A stretch of DNA of 30,408 nucleotides from contig NZ_CAUWHO010000026.1 in NCBI RefSeq assembly GCF_963558545.1, forward strand, positions 1 through 30,408, read 5' to 3'. The stretch is from Tyzzerella sp963558545. Lineage in GTDB: Bacteria > Bacillota > Clostridia > Lachnospirales > CAG-274. A program made the translations under genes and the position numbers. The notes beneath the pieces are model-generated. The model saw only the letters and a program-made list of their open reading frames with translations, was not told where the DNA came from and did not search any database. Each line of letters opens with the position of its first letter. Position 1 is the first letter of the stretch. Of the stretch, positions 1 through 7,549 are shown piece by piece.

Positions 1-67
1 AGATTTTTAAAATAATTTATAGAATGGGTGCGATATCTCAAAAGGATATTTAAGGGTGTTATATAAA

Positions 68-1546
68 ATGAACTTAGAAAAACAAAAGTTAACTCCTATT
101 TTTACTGCTCTATCTAAATATAGAGAAGAAAATATAGTACACTTTGACGTTCCAGGTCATAAAAAAAATAAAGATACTTTTATTGCTAAAGCTATGGGTG
201 AAGACATAATATCTTTTGATGCAAACTCTACTAAAGAACTTGATATGCTTTCACATCCTGTTGGAGTAATATTAGAAGCCGAAGAACTTTTAGCAGAAGC
301 ATATGGTGCAGATAATGCATTTATGCTAGTTAACGGTTCTACATTTGGTGTGCAAACAATGATACTTAGTGCTTGTGCTCCAAAAGATAAAATAATTATT
401 CCGCGTAATGTACATAAATCTGTTATTAATGCTATTATTTTATCTGGTGCAACCCCTATATTTATACAACCAGAGATAGATTATAATTATGGTATAGCAA
501 ATGGTGTTAAAGTAGAAACTGTTAAAGAAACTATAAAAGCACACCCAGATGCTAAAGCTATTTTCATAATTAATCCTACCTATTTTGGTGTAGCATCTGA
601 CCTTAGAAAAATAATAAAAATTTGCCATAGACATAATATTGCTGTTTTGGTAGATGAAGCACACGGGGCTCATCTTCCTTTCCATCCATATTTGCCAGAC
701 TGTGCTATGAAGCTAGGTGCTGATATGTCTACTGCTAGTTTACATAAAACTGCAGGCTCTCTTACACAAAGCTCTGCCCTATTTCATAACGAAGGTATAA
801 TAGATATAAATAAAATAAGGGGTACTATAAACCTTATGCAAACAACAAGTGCATCTTATCTATTGTTAGCTAGTATGGATATAGCTCGCTCTAACCTGGC
901 CTTAAAAGGTAAAAAGATATTTGCAGATTTATTAAAAAAATGTGCAGAGGCAAAAGTTAGATTATCTAAAGTAGCTGGTATATCTGTTATATCAGAAGAT
1001 TATATAGATGAAAATGACGAGCACGGTATATACGATTTTGACGATACAAAATTTGTTATAAAAGTTAATGAACTTGGTCTATCTGGATTTCAAGTTTATA
1101 AAATATTAAAAGAAGAATATAACATTCAGCTAGAGCTTGCAGAAAGCTATGTTGTTTTAGCTGTTGTTGGTATTGGAGATACAAATGAAACAATAGATAC
1201 TTTAGTATCTGCCTTTGAAGATTTATCAAAAAGATTTTATGGTAAAAAAGAGCCATTTAAAATAGAAATATCTAATTTCTTTGAAAAACCAAAAACTATA
1301 GTTTTACCTAGAGATGCTTATTTTTCACCTAAAAGCACTATATGTATAGATGATGCACTAGGACAAGTTTGTGGAGAATCTATTATGATTTACCCTCCAG
1401 GCATACCATTAATTATACCGGGTGAGCTTATAACAGAAAAAATAATCTCTAGCTATAAATATTATATGGAACAAAACTGTGTAGTTATGAACGATGATGA
1501 AGAACAAGGCATAATAAAAGTCCTTGGTGAAGATGAAAATGAATAA
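68..1546 (+). CDS. speA: Arginine decarboxylase (PLP fold I, Orn/Lys/Arg decarboxylase family)
   Basis: Cytoplasmic PLP enzyme that most likely converts arginine to agmatine, the first step of putrescine synthesis. Seen: the N-terminal DVPGHK motif (about residues 27-32), the DEAHGAH cofactor-binding motif (196-202) and SLHKTAG with the Schiff-base lysine at K227, followed by the small C-terminal domain. About 492 residues is normal for the short Gram-positive form without the wing domain. The family also contains lysine and ornithine decarboxylases; arginine is preferred because the next gene is an agmatinase. I chose ATG at 68, with AAGGG at 52-56. An in-frame GTG at 56 with AAGG at 42-45 would add four residues and cannot be excluded. 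The next gene starts 21 bases downstream, so the two are co-transcribed. No speE or speD lies between them, unlike many Firmicutes. Confidence 0.9.
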   Translation: MNLEKQKLTPIFTALSKYREENIVHFDVPGHKKNKDTFIAKAMGEDIISFDANSTKELDMLSHPVGVILEAEELLAEAYGADNAFMLVNGSTFGVQTMILSACAPKDKIIIPRNVHKSVINAIILSGATPIFIQPEIDYNYGIANGVKVETVKETIKAHPDAKAIFIINPTYFGVASDLRKIIKICHRHNIAVLVDEAHGAHLPFHPYLPDCAMKLGADMSTASLHKTAGSLTQSSALFHNEGIIDINKIRGTINLMQTTSASYLLLASMDIARSNLALKGKKIFADLLKKCAEAKVRLSKVAGISVISEDYIDENDEHGIYDFDDTKFVIKVNELGLSGFQVYKILKEEYNIQLELAESYVVLAVVGIGDTNETIDTLVSAFEDLSKRFYGKKEPFKIEISNFFEKPKTIVLPRDAYFSPKSTICIDDALGQVCGESIMIYPPGIPLIIPGELITEKIISSYKYYMEQNCVVMNDDEEQGIIKVLGEDENE

Positions 1547-1567
1547 AATTTAGAAAGGATAATAAAA

Positions 1568-2431
1568 ATGAACGTAAATTATTTACCTAAAAAGTTTTTA
1601 GGGTGTGAAAGTAGCTTTGAAGATGCAGATTTTATTATTTTTGGAGCGCCATTTGATGGTACAACTACATTTAGACCAGGTACTAGGTTTGCCCCACAAA
1701 CAATGCGTATAGAATCTATCGGATTAGAAACATATAGCCCTTATTTTGATTTAGATATAGAAGATTATAATGTAAATGATAACGGAGATTTAGATTTACC
1801 TTTTGGCGCTACACAATCTGCATTAGATATAATACAAGAACAAGCAAAAAAAATATTTGATAGTAATAAAAAACCTCTTATGATAGGTGGAGAGCATTTA
1901 GTATCTTTACCTGTTATAAAGGAAGCATTTAATAAATATCCAGATTTGCATATTATACATTTTGATGCACATACAGATTTAAGAGAAGAATATTTAGGAG
2001 AAAAACTTTCTCATTCTAGCGTGTTTAAAAGAGTTTGGGACTTTATAGGCGATAATAAGATTTATCAATTTGGTATAAGAAGTGGTACAAAGGAAGAATT
2101 TTATTGGGCTAAAGAAGGGCACGTTTACATTAACAAATTTAATTTTGACACATTAAAAGAAATAGTAAATAGTCTTAATGGCAAGCCTGTATATTTTTCA
2201 ATAGACTTAGATGTATTAGACCCTTCTATTATGTCTGGTACTGGAACAACAGAAGCTGGTGGTGTTAGCTTTAATGAGCTTATAAATGCTATAAAAGAAG
2301 TGTCTACTCTAAATATTATAGGTGCAGATATAGTTGAGCTTTCTCCTCACTATGACCATAGTGGTGTTTCTACTGCTGTTGCTTGTAAAATACTTAGAGA
2401 AATGTTATGTGCTATGATTACAAATAATTAA
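1568..2431 (+). CDS. speB: Agmatinase (ureohydrolase family)
   Basis: Hydrolyses agmatine to putrescine and urea, completing the two-step route begun by the preceding decarboxylase. Seen: the six binuclear manganese ligands of the ureohydrolase fold, namely H110 in GGEHL, D133, H135 and D137 in HFDAHTD, and D213 and D215 in SIDLDVLDP. At 287 residues it is the usual length. RBS AGAAAGG lies just before the ATG. Arginase and formiminoglutamase share these motifs; agmatinase is inferred from coupling to an arginine decarboxylase. The ABC permease starts 16 bases downstream with its own RBS, so transcription may continue into it. Confidence 0.9.
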   Translation: MNVNYLPKKFLGCESSFEDADFIIFGAPFDGTTTFRPGTRFAPQTMRIESIGLETYSPYFDLDIEDYNVNDNGDLDLPFGATQSALDIIQEQAKKIFDSNKKPLMIGGEHLVSLPVIKEAFNKYPDLHIIHFDAHTDLREEYLGEKLSHSSVFKRVWDFIGDNKIYQFGIRSGTKEEFYWAKEGHVYINKFNFDTLKEIVNSLNGKPVYFSIDLDVLDPSIMSGTGTTEAGGVSFNELINAIKEVSTLNIIGADIVELSPHYDHSGVSTAVACKILREMLCAMITNN

Positions 2432-2447
2432 TTACAATGAGGATTTT

Positions 2448-3455
2448 ATGAAAAATATATATAAAATAGTAATATGTTTTATGTTAAGCTTTATTATTTT
2501 TATATTTGCAGTAGGTGTAGGTAGTGTTTTTATTCCACCAACACATACAATAAATATTTTACTATATAAAATATGTAATTTTAATTTTTTAGAAATAAAC
2601 GAAACTTTTTTATCTATTTTATGGAAAATTAGGCTTCCAAGGGTTTTATTAGCCTTTATATGTGGAGCTGGTCTTTCATTAAGCGGAACTATTATACAAT
2701 CTTTACTTAAAAATTCACTAGCATCATCTTATACTCTTGGAGTTTCTTCTGGAGCATCACTTGGTGCTAGTATTTGTATATTATTTAAAATATATATATT
2801 TGGTATTTTTTCTATACAAATATTTGGGTTTTTATTTGGTATAATAACAGTTTTTATCGCCATAGCAATAGCTACAAAGTTAGATAAAACAATGCAAAAC
2901 AACGCCATAATACTTACAGGTATGGCTTTTTCTCTTTTTACTAATGCTATGTTATCTATAATAATAACTTTTGCAAAAGAAGATTTACAAAGCCTTATAT
3001 TTTGGCAAATGGGTAGCTTTTCTATGAAAAATAATATATATATACTTATACTATACCCTACTATACTAATAGTTTTTTTATTAGTGTTTTTTAAATACAG
3101 AGAATTGGATATATTAAGCTTTGGAGATGAACAAGCTAACATTAGTGGTGTTGAAGTTAAAAAAGTAAAATTATTTTTATTATCTATGGCATCGTTATTA
3201 ACTGGATTTGTTGTTTCTGTTGTTGGAGTTATAGGCTTTATAGATTTATTTACACCTCATATAACAAGAAAAATATTTGGAGCTAGCCATAAATATGTAC
3301 TATCTATGTCATTAATACTAGGTGGCACTTTTATGGTTTTATGTGATTTAGTAGCTAGAACTATAACTGCTCCTATTGAACTACCTGTTGGTGCTGTTAC
3401 ATCTGCTATAGGTGCTCCATTTTTTATATACTTATATTTTGATAAAAGGAAATAA
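2448..3455 (+). CDS. FecCD-family ABC transporter permease (iron-siderophore, haem or cobalamin type)
   Basis: Polytopic membrane protein of 335 residues, predicted to form the channel of a type II ABC importer. Seen: a hydrophobic N-terminal segment (about 7-29), many further hydrophobic segments, the family signature region around residues 76-110 with a Q-x-x-L-K-N-x-L-A core followed by LGVSSGASLGAS, and a coupling-helix region near DEQANISGVEVKK. RBS GAGGA at 2439-2443. Its last codons contain the RBS of the ATPase gene. Substrate cannot be read from sequence: FecCD permeases carry ferric siderophores, haem, cobalamin or other chelates. No periplasmic-type binding protein lies on either side, which is unusual for this family. 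Confidence 0.85.
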   Translation: MKNIYKIVICFMLSFIIFIFAVGVGSVFIPPTHTINILLYKICNFNFLEINETFLSILWKIRLPRVLLAFICGAGLSLSGTIIQSLLKNSLASSYTLGVSSGASLGASICILFKIYIFGIFSIQIFGFLFGIITVFIAIAIATKLDKTMQNNAIILTGMAFSLFTNAMLSIIITFAKEDLQSLIFWQMGSFSMKNNIYILILYPTILIVFLLVFFKYRELDILSFGDEQANISGVEVKKVKLFLLSMASLLTGFVVSVVGVIGFIDLFTPHITRKIFGASHKYVLSMSLILGGTFMVLCDLVARTITAPIELPVGAVTSAIGAPFFIYLYFDKRK

Positions 3456-3459
3456 TACT

Positions 3460-4221
3460 ATGATAAAAGTAACTAATCTTTCGGTATTTTACAGTAAATT
3501 TAAATCTTTAGATAATATTAATTTTCAGCTCTCAAAAGGTGAAAGTTTAAGTATAATAGGACCCAATGGTTGTGGAAAAACTACCCTTTTAAAATGCTTA
3601 TCCAACAATATTAGCTTTATTGGAGAGATATTTATTAACAATAAAAATATCTCCAGTATAAAAAGAAAAGATTTAGCTAAAAAAATTGGTATGCTAAGTC
3701 AATTAATGTGTATTAGCTTTAATTATTCTGTATTTGATACTGTTATGATGGGAAGATATGCTCATCAAGATAAATTTTTAGTAAATAATACCAAACAAGA
3801 CATTGATATAGTAATAAATGCTTTAAAAACTGTTGGCTTACTAGATTTTAAAGATAGATATATATCTAATCTGTCTGGAGGACAATTACAAAGAGTTTTT
3901 TTAGCAAGATTAATTGCACAAAATCCAGATATAATATTATTAGATGAACCTACCAACCATTTAGATTTTAAATATCAAATAGAGCTTATACAGTTTTTAA
4001 AAGATTGGTCTAAAAAAGAAAATAAAACAATAATAGGTGTTATACACGATATAAACCTTGCAATGCTTTTATCAGAAAATATAATGGTTTTACAAAATGG
4101 AGCTATAAAGTTCTTTGACAAAAGTACAAATATCATAAAAAGTAATACTTTAAATGAAGTATATGATATAAATATAAAAGATTATATGATAAATAGCTTA
4201 AAAAAGTGGGAAATCATCTAA
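3460..4221 (+). CDS. ABC transporter ATP-binding protein, FecE/BtuD type
   Basis: ATPase partner of the preceding permease, 253 residues. Seen: Walker A GPNGCGKTT (34-42), Q-loop Q81, signature LSGGQ (138-142), Walker B ending in D162-E163, D-loop NHLD (166-169) and switch H196. All catalytic motifs are intact. The start is ATG at 3460 with AAAGGA at 3445-3450. A longer frame open from 3412 overlaps the permease and starts far from a ribosome binding site, so it was rejected. The gene starts four bases after the permease stop, typical of translational coupling. No hairpin terminator is evident between its stop and the next promoter at 4254. Confidence 0.9.
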   Translation: MIKVTNLSVFYSKFKSLDNINFQLSKGESLSIIGPNGCGKTTLLKCLSNNISFIGEIFINNKNISSIKRKDLAKKIGMLSQLMCISFNYSVFDTVMMGRYAHQDKFLVNNTKQDIDIVINALKTVGLLDFKDRYISNLSGGQLQRVFLARLIAQNPDIILLDEPTNHLDFKYQIELIQFLKDWSKKENKTIIGVIHDINLAMLLSENIMVLQNGAIKFFDKSTNIIKSNTLNEVYDINIKDYMINSLKKWEII

Positions 4222-4253
4222 ACCTGTGTTTTTCTCAATCACTATAATTCTAA

Positions 4254-4282
4254 TTGACACTTAAGAAAATACCCATTATAAT
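4254..4282 (+). promoter_or_regulatory. Consensus sigma-A promoter for the small secreted-protein gene
   Basis: TTGACA at 4254-4259 and TATAAT at 4277-4282 are separated by exactly 17 bases, a full-consensus housekeeping promoter. The transcript would start near 4289 and carry about 70 bases of leader before the ATG at 4358. Confidence 0.85.
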
Positions 4283-4293
4283 TACATCATTAA

Positions 4294-4313
4294 ATATTCT
4301 ACTAATAGAATAT
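4294..4313. promoter_or_regulatory. Perfect 8-bp dyad just downstream of the promoter, candidate operator
   Basis: ATATTCTA, four bases CTAA, then TAGAATAT: a perfect inverted repeat that begins about five bases after the expected transcription start. The position suits a repressor operator or a small 5' leader hairpin. I do not recognise the binding protein. Confidence 0.5.
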
Positions 4314-4357
4314 AGTTTATTACATATAAAAAGTTTATATTTTAAGGGGTATTTGCT

Positions 4358-4578
4358 ATGTTAAAATTGTTTTTCCATTAAGTATAATCGCTACATTAGC
4401 ATTAAGCAGTACAAACACTTTTGCTCGTAATTATATACCAGATTGCACAGGGGCTCATCATTTAAGTAACAAATCTACATCAGGTGTAGGTTATGAAAAT
4501 ATAATTGTACACGCTTATTGCCCAAACAGTGTGGATACCCATAACCATATGAAAATTCATTTTTATAATAGAATTTAA
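4358..4578 (+). pseudogene. Small secreted His/Cys-containing protein, start separated from body by a +1 frameshift
   Basis: A good RBS (AAGGGG, 4344-4349) precedes ATG 4358, but that frame stops after seven codons. A second frame, open from 4366 to the TAA at 4576-4578, encodes a typical signal peptide (hydrophobic core SIIATLALSS, cleavage expected after NTFA) and a mature peptide of about 50 residues with two cysteines and several histidines. Adding one A to the A4 run at 4363-4366 joins start and body into one protein of about 73 residues. The body has no usable start of its own. It could be a decayed gene, a phase-variable homopolymer or a sequence error. I do not recognise the mature peptide; a secreted bacteriocin-like or metal-binding peptide is possible but unsupported. 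Confidence 0.55.
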
Positions 4579-4840
4579 AAATAATATATAAACCGTAAAT
4601 TAAACAAAATTTAAATAATAGAAGTTTATATAAAATGAATAAGCTCTATTTCCAAGAGATAAAAAGTTGGCTAAAAAAGACTTAATTATTTTTATAAAGG
4701 TAAATTAATTCAAATTGGACTTAATTTTAAAAACTCTTTATCTCTTTATATAACAGATATAAAAAGTGGATAATTAGAATATTGTTAATAATATTAAAGG
4801 AAATTTATTTTAAAGAAAGTAAAATAGGTGTAAATAAAAG
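4579..4840. other. Gene-free AT-rich stretch
   Basis: All frames are interrupted. The only structure seen is a 10-bp inverted repeat, AAGAGATAAA at 4654-4663 and TTTATCTCTT at 4737-4746. An ATG at 4635 opens a 16-codon frame without recognisable similarity. Probably decayed coding sequence. Confidence 0.4.
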
Positions 4841-5224
4841 ATGAGTAAAAATAGGAAAAATTAGATATAAGAAACGATTTTATTTTATCTAAATTAATGA
4901 TAGATTAATAAGTATATAAATTATTAAAGTTCAAAATATCTAACATAAAATATATGAATGGCAAAAAAAATAAAATAATTTATAAATATGATAAATAATA
5001 AACCAAATAGAATTAAAGATAATAAAGAAAGTAGCCAAGAATATATTACACTTTAAAAAAAATAAAAATTTAAAGAAGCCTTACAAAAAGGAATACAACA
5101 GGGTATCGAACAAGAAAAATATAATAAAATGATAAAACAAATACCTTTATTAAAAGAATTTAATATTGATAATTCTATTGTAGTTAAAAAAATAACTAGA
5201 GATTATAGAATAACAGAAGAATAA
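4841..5224 (+). pseudogene. Degraded Rpn-family (PD-(D/E)XK) nuclease/transposase-like gene
   Basis: Pieces in different frames read like one Rpn-family protein. Near 4861 a frame gives LDIRNDFILSKLMID, matching the usual N-terminal region. After a frameshift, YKLLKFKISNIKY follows near 4914. The 3' end (5066-5224) encodes the glutamine- and glycine-rich C-terminal tail, GIQQGIEQEKYNKMIKQ, ending RDYRITEE. Stops and frameshifts separate the pieces, and the total is shorter than a normal Rpn protein of 280-300 residues, so internal sequence is also lost. Rpn proteins are recombination-promoting nucleases common in mobile regions. Identification rests on recalled family patterns, not a search. 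Confidence 0.5.
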
Positions 5225-5274
5225 ATAAAATATTTATAATTAAAAATATAAATCTTCTTTTTGATTAGAATAAA

Positions 5275-5409
5275 CTATTTTATTAAAAAATTTGAAAATT
5301 TTATATAATCTTTTTCCTGATTATTTTCTATATTTAAAAGCACTATGTTTAATTTTTCTAAATCTTTCTTTAGATTAAAAATTATTTCTTCAATATCTGC
5401 TTTTTTCTT
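5275..5409 (-). pseudogene. C-terminal coding remnant, unidentified
   Basis: On the minus strand about 44 codons are open, ending in TAG at 5275-5277, with clearly protein-like helical composition (for example ADIEEIIFNLKKDLEKL). A stop lies immediately upstream and there is no start codon or RBS, so this looks like the tail of a lost gene. I do not recognise the family. Confidence 0.3.
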
Positions 5410-5541
5410 TTAAAATATTCTTATTTACTTACTATATTACAATAAATTATACAATAAAAAATAATTGCTTCTTATGTCAAAATGTTCCATATAATTTTAA
5501 AAAATATTGTAGCTTTATATCATCTACTTTATTGACAATAG

Positions 5542-5805
5542 ACAAATAACACTCTACCTTTATTTGCTACTAAAACTTGTAGATACTACAAACCAGATAA
5601 TGTATTAAAAATGTTAAAAATAATTGTTGATTGTAAGTTTCACGATTTAAGACATACTTTTTGCAGTATGTTATCAGAACAAGGTATTGATATAAAAACT
5701 GCAAGTGTATTAATTAGTTACAGTTATATAAAAATGAATGCAAATATCTATACACATATATCAGAAACTAAAAAGAAAAAAGCTATAGATGACTTAATTT
5801 TTTAA
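5542..5805 (+). pseudogene. C-terminal stub of a tyrosine recombinase/integrase
   Basis: The open frame of 87 codons has no convincing start; an internal ATG at 5611 follows no good RBS. It carries the catalytic-domain motif HDLRHTF (family box II, H-x-L-R-H) and ends with IYTHISETKKKKAIDDL, which holds the nucleophilic tyrosine. A full integrase has about 350-400 residues, so only the final quarter remains. The usual LGH segment before the tyrosine reads ISY here, losing another conserved histidine. The stub ends 115 bases from the 3' end of ssrA, a classic attachment site for integrative elements, so it is probably the relic of an island integrated there. Confidence 0.75.
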
Positions 5806-5860
5806 TAAAAAGTTTACCCCAAGTTTATCATTTTTTATTTTATTTAATATTTTTACAATT

Positions 5861-5883
5861 AAAAAAACCTTGAAAAATCAAGG
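5861..5883 (-). terminator. Rho-independent terminator of ssrA
   Basis: A 6-bp perfect stem, CCTTGA and TCAAGG around a 4-base loop at 5868-5883, is followed on the minus strand by seven T residues (5867-5861). It lies about 37 bases beyond the tmRNA 3' end. Confidence 0.8.
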
Positions 5884-5919
5884 CTTTAAAAGGTTTTGAA
5901 ATATAAAAAATGTATAGTA

Positions 5920-6271
5920 TGGAGATGAGGAGAATCGAACTCCTGTCCGAAAGCTCGTCAATAAAGACTTCTCCCATTACAGTTAGTTAAAATAAATTCC
6001 CTAAAATAATTACTAACTAACAAGCTATTAAATTAGGTAGCTTCATAAAATCTTTTGTTCTTGCAAAGCTTAAAGAACAAAGTTCCTCACCTTTTCGGCA
6101 CTAGTAACTTTAGCAGTGAGCTACCAAAGGCTAGTGGCAGCTTTTAATTAAGCTGCAAACGCAAAATTATCTTTGTCGTTTAATTTTAAAAATTTTTGAA
6201 ATTTTAACGTAGATTTCACTACGAATGGCTATCTCTATCTTCAAAACCCCCGTCGAAACCATTGCATCCCC
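5920..6271 (-). ncRNA. ssrA: Transfer-messenger RNA (tmRNA)
   Basis: About 352 nt; rescues stalled ribosomes by trans-translation with SmpB. Seen: the 5' end GGGGATGCAATGGTTTCGAC and the 3' end TTCGATTCTCCTCATCTCCA form the tRNA-like domain, with acceptor stem GGGGAUG paired to CAUCUCC (one G-U) and the T-loop GTTCGATTC. Discriminator A is at 5920 and CCA is not encoded. The tag reading frame at 6177-6148 reads DKDNFAFAA then TAA, close to clostridial tags of the form AxDNFAxAA. The resume codon appears to be GAC; starting one codon earlier would give NDKDNFAFAA. It has its own promoter and terminator. Confidence 0.97.
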
Positions 6272-6284
6272 TTAAAGTTATTAC

Positions 6285-6313
6285 ATTATATCACATATTT
6301 AATATTATTTCAA
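6285..6313 (-). promoter_or_regulatory. ssrA promoter
   Basis: On the minus strand TTGAAA (6313-6308), a 17-base spacer, then TATAAT (6290-6285) with an extended -10 TG one base upstream. Transcription would start near 6278, leaving a short leader for removal by RNase P at 6271. Confidence 0.8.
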
Positions 6314-6368
6314 CTATTTATTATTAATATATATTATTATACTTAAATTTTAATTATTTATACCTATT

Positions 6369-7229
6369 TTAAAATTTAATTAATATTTCTTTCCAATCAT
6401 CAGAAAATCCAATTAAATCTAGTTCTATGTATTCTTTATATTCTTCTATTAAGGATTCTAATGTTAATATTATATAATTATTCCATTGTGCTTTATCTAA
6501 GACTAAAAATTTCATAATATGAAATATATCAAATATTCTGTATGTAATAATATTATGTTGGTGATTTACTTTACAATTAGCAGGTGTTTTTTGCAATTTA
6601 AAATTATACATCCTCATATAATGTGCAACCAAATTTCTAACATATACAATATTTTCTATCCAGCTTGTAAGTTGATTCACACCAGTATTATATTCTTTTG
6701 CGACTATTTTTTGTATAGGGGTATTAATATTTTTATATAGGCTATTAATCATACCCATTGTAAAAATATTAATACACACATTTATTGGCAATCTATTATT
6801 ATATTCTTTAATATAGTAATCTATCATCTCTATTTTTTTATCTTTTTGCAATAATCTTTTTAAATTATTAATAAGCATTTTATGTTCTTTAAAATCTTTA
6901 AAATTTTTATTATCTAAATAACCAAAATCACCTACTTCATTAAAAATAGCATATGCTATTTTAGTTTTTAGTGTATTTTCTATTATTTCTAAAATATATA
7001 CAATTATATTTCATAGCCTTCTATCAAATAAATACGTTTTATAAATAGAGTTAAAACTTATTTTATTTTTATAGTTTATATTTTTATCTGTAAAATTCGG
7101 TATATAACCTATTAAAATATAATAATTTAAAGAAGATAGAGTATTAATAACTTCTTTTTTGTCCTCTATTAATATTCCTTTATCTAAAAGCATATTTATT
7201 TGCTGTTCATAAATATTTTCTTTAGCCAT
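6369..7229 (-). pseudogene. Abi_2 / AbiF-like HEPN abortive-infection protein interrupted by one in-frame TGA
   Basis: The 287-codon frame (7229 to 6369) is continuous except for TGA at codon 73 (7013-7011). The upstream part, with YEQQINMLLDKGI, LNYYILIGY and YKTYLFDRRL, is the standard Abi_2 N-terminus. The downstream part continues directly with NIIVYILEIIENTLKTKIA and later RNLVAH (about R198-H203), which fits the R-x4-H catalytic motif of HEPN ribonucleases. Abi_2 proteins, including lactococcal AbiF, abort phage infection. TGA sits where the family usually has arginine after FDRKL, so a CGA or AGA to TGA change would explain it. RBS GTGGAG precedes ATG 7229. Internal restart at ATG 6878 would give 169 residues keeping the HEPN motif, but no strong RBS is seen there. 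Confidence 0.85.
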
Positions 7230-7266
7230 AATAACTCCACAAAATTAATTTTATTTATATAAGTAT

Positions 7267-7401
7267 AAAAAAACAACCCTATCATGGTACGCTTGTAAAC
7301 AGAGGCGAGATGGGGTCTAAATCTCACTTATAGCATAATTAGTAACCAACCTAAATTATTTGAGTACTAATTATGCTATAAGATTTATATAACATCTTTA
7401 T
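7267..7401 (-). ncRNA. Structured RNA upstream of the Abi_2 gene (AbiF-RNA-like), hairpin plus pseudoknot
   Basis: Predicted transcript of about 135 nt from the promoter at 7436-7408 to a U tract at 7273-7267. It contains a perfect 18-bp stem (7382-7365 with 7344-7327; the 3' arm CTTATAGCATAATTAGTA as read on the plus strand) with a 20-base loop. Next comes GAGAU (7325-7321) paired with AUCUC (7311-7307), whose loop ACCC (7316-7313) can pair with GGGU (7279-7276), an H-type pseudoknot directly before the U run. An alternative pairing of ACCCCAUC with GAUAGGGU forms a terminator hairpin. From memory, a conserved structured RNA is reported next to abiF-type genes; membership here is unverified. 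In type III toxin-antitoxin systems such an RNA is the antitoxin, a possible role here. Confidence 0.65.
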
Positions 7402-7407
7402 ACTTAT

Positions 7408-7436
7408 ATTATAGTCTTTATATGTAAATTTGTCAA
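7408..7436 (-). promoter_or_regulatory. Consensus sigma-A promoter for the Abi-associated RNA
   Basis: Minus strand TTGACA (7436-7431), exactly 17 bases, TATAAT (7413-7408). A full-consensus promoter placed so that the transcript starts near 7401 and enters the 18-bp hairpin within 20 bases. Confidence 0.85.
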
Positions 7437-7549
7437 TAACTTATATATATTTTTTTAATTATTTTATTTATATATAATAAATATTAAAAATAATAAAAAA
7501 TACTTGTTAATTTAATTTTAATTATATTAAATAGCCTTCTGCATATATG

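Noticed and set aside
3412..3459. Longer frame for the ABC ATPase starting inside the permease gene
   Set aside because: ATG 3460 has a well-placed AAAGGA and begins the conserved domain; the extra 16 codons overlap the permease in another frame.
5231..5920. Direct repeat of the ssrA 3' end as an att site
   Set aside because: No second copy of the terminal ssrA sequence was found between the ABC genes and ssrA.
7011..7013. TGA read as tryptophan or selenocysteine
   Set aside because: The many other genes use TGG for Trp with no in-frame TGA, no SECIS-like element was evident, and the family position is normally Arg.
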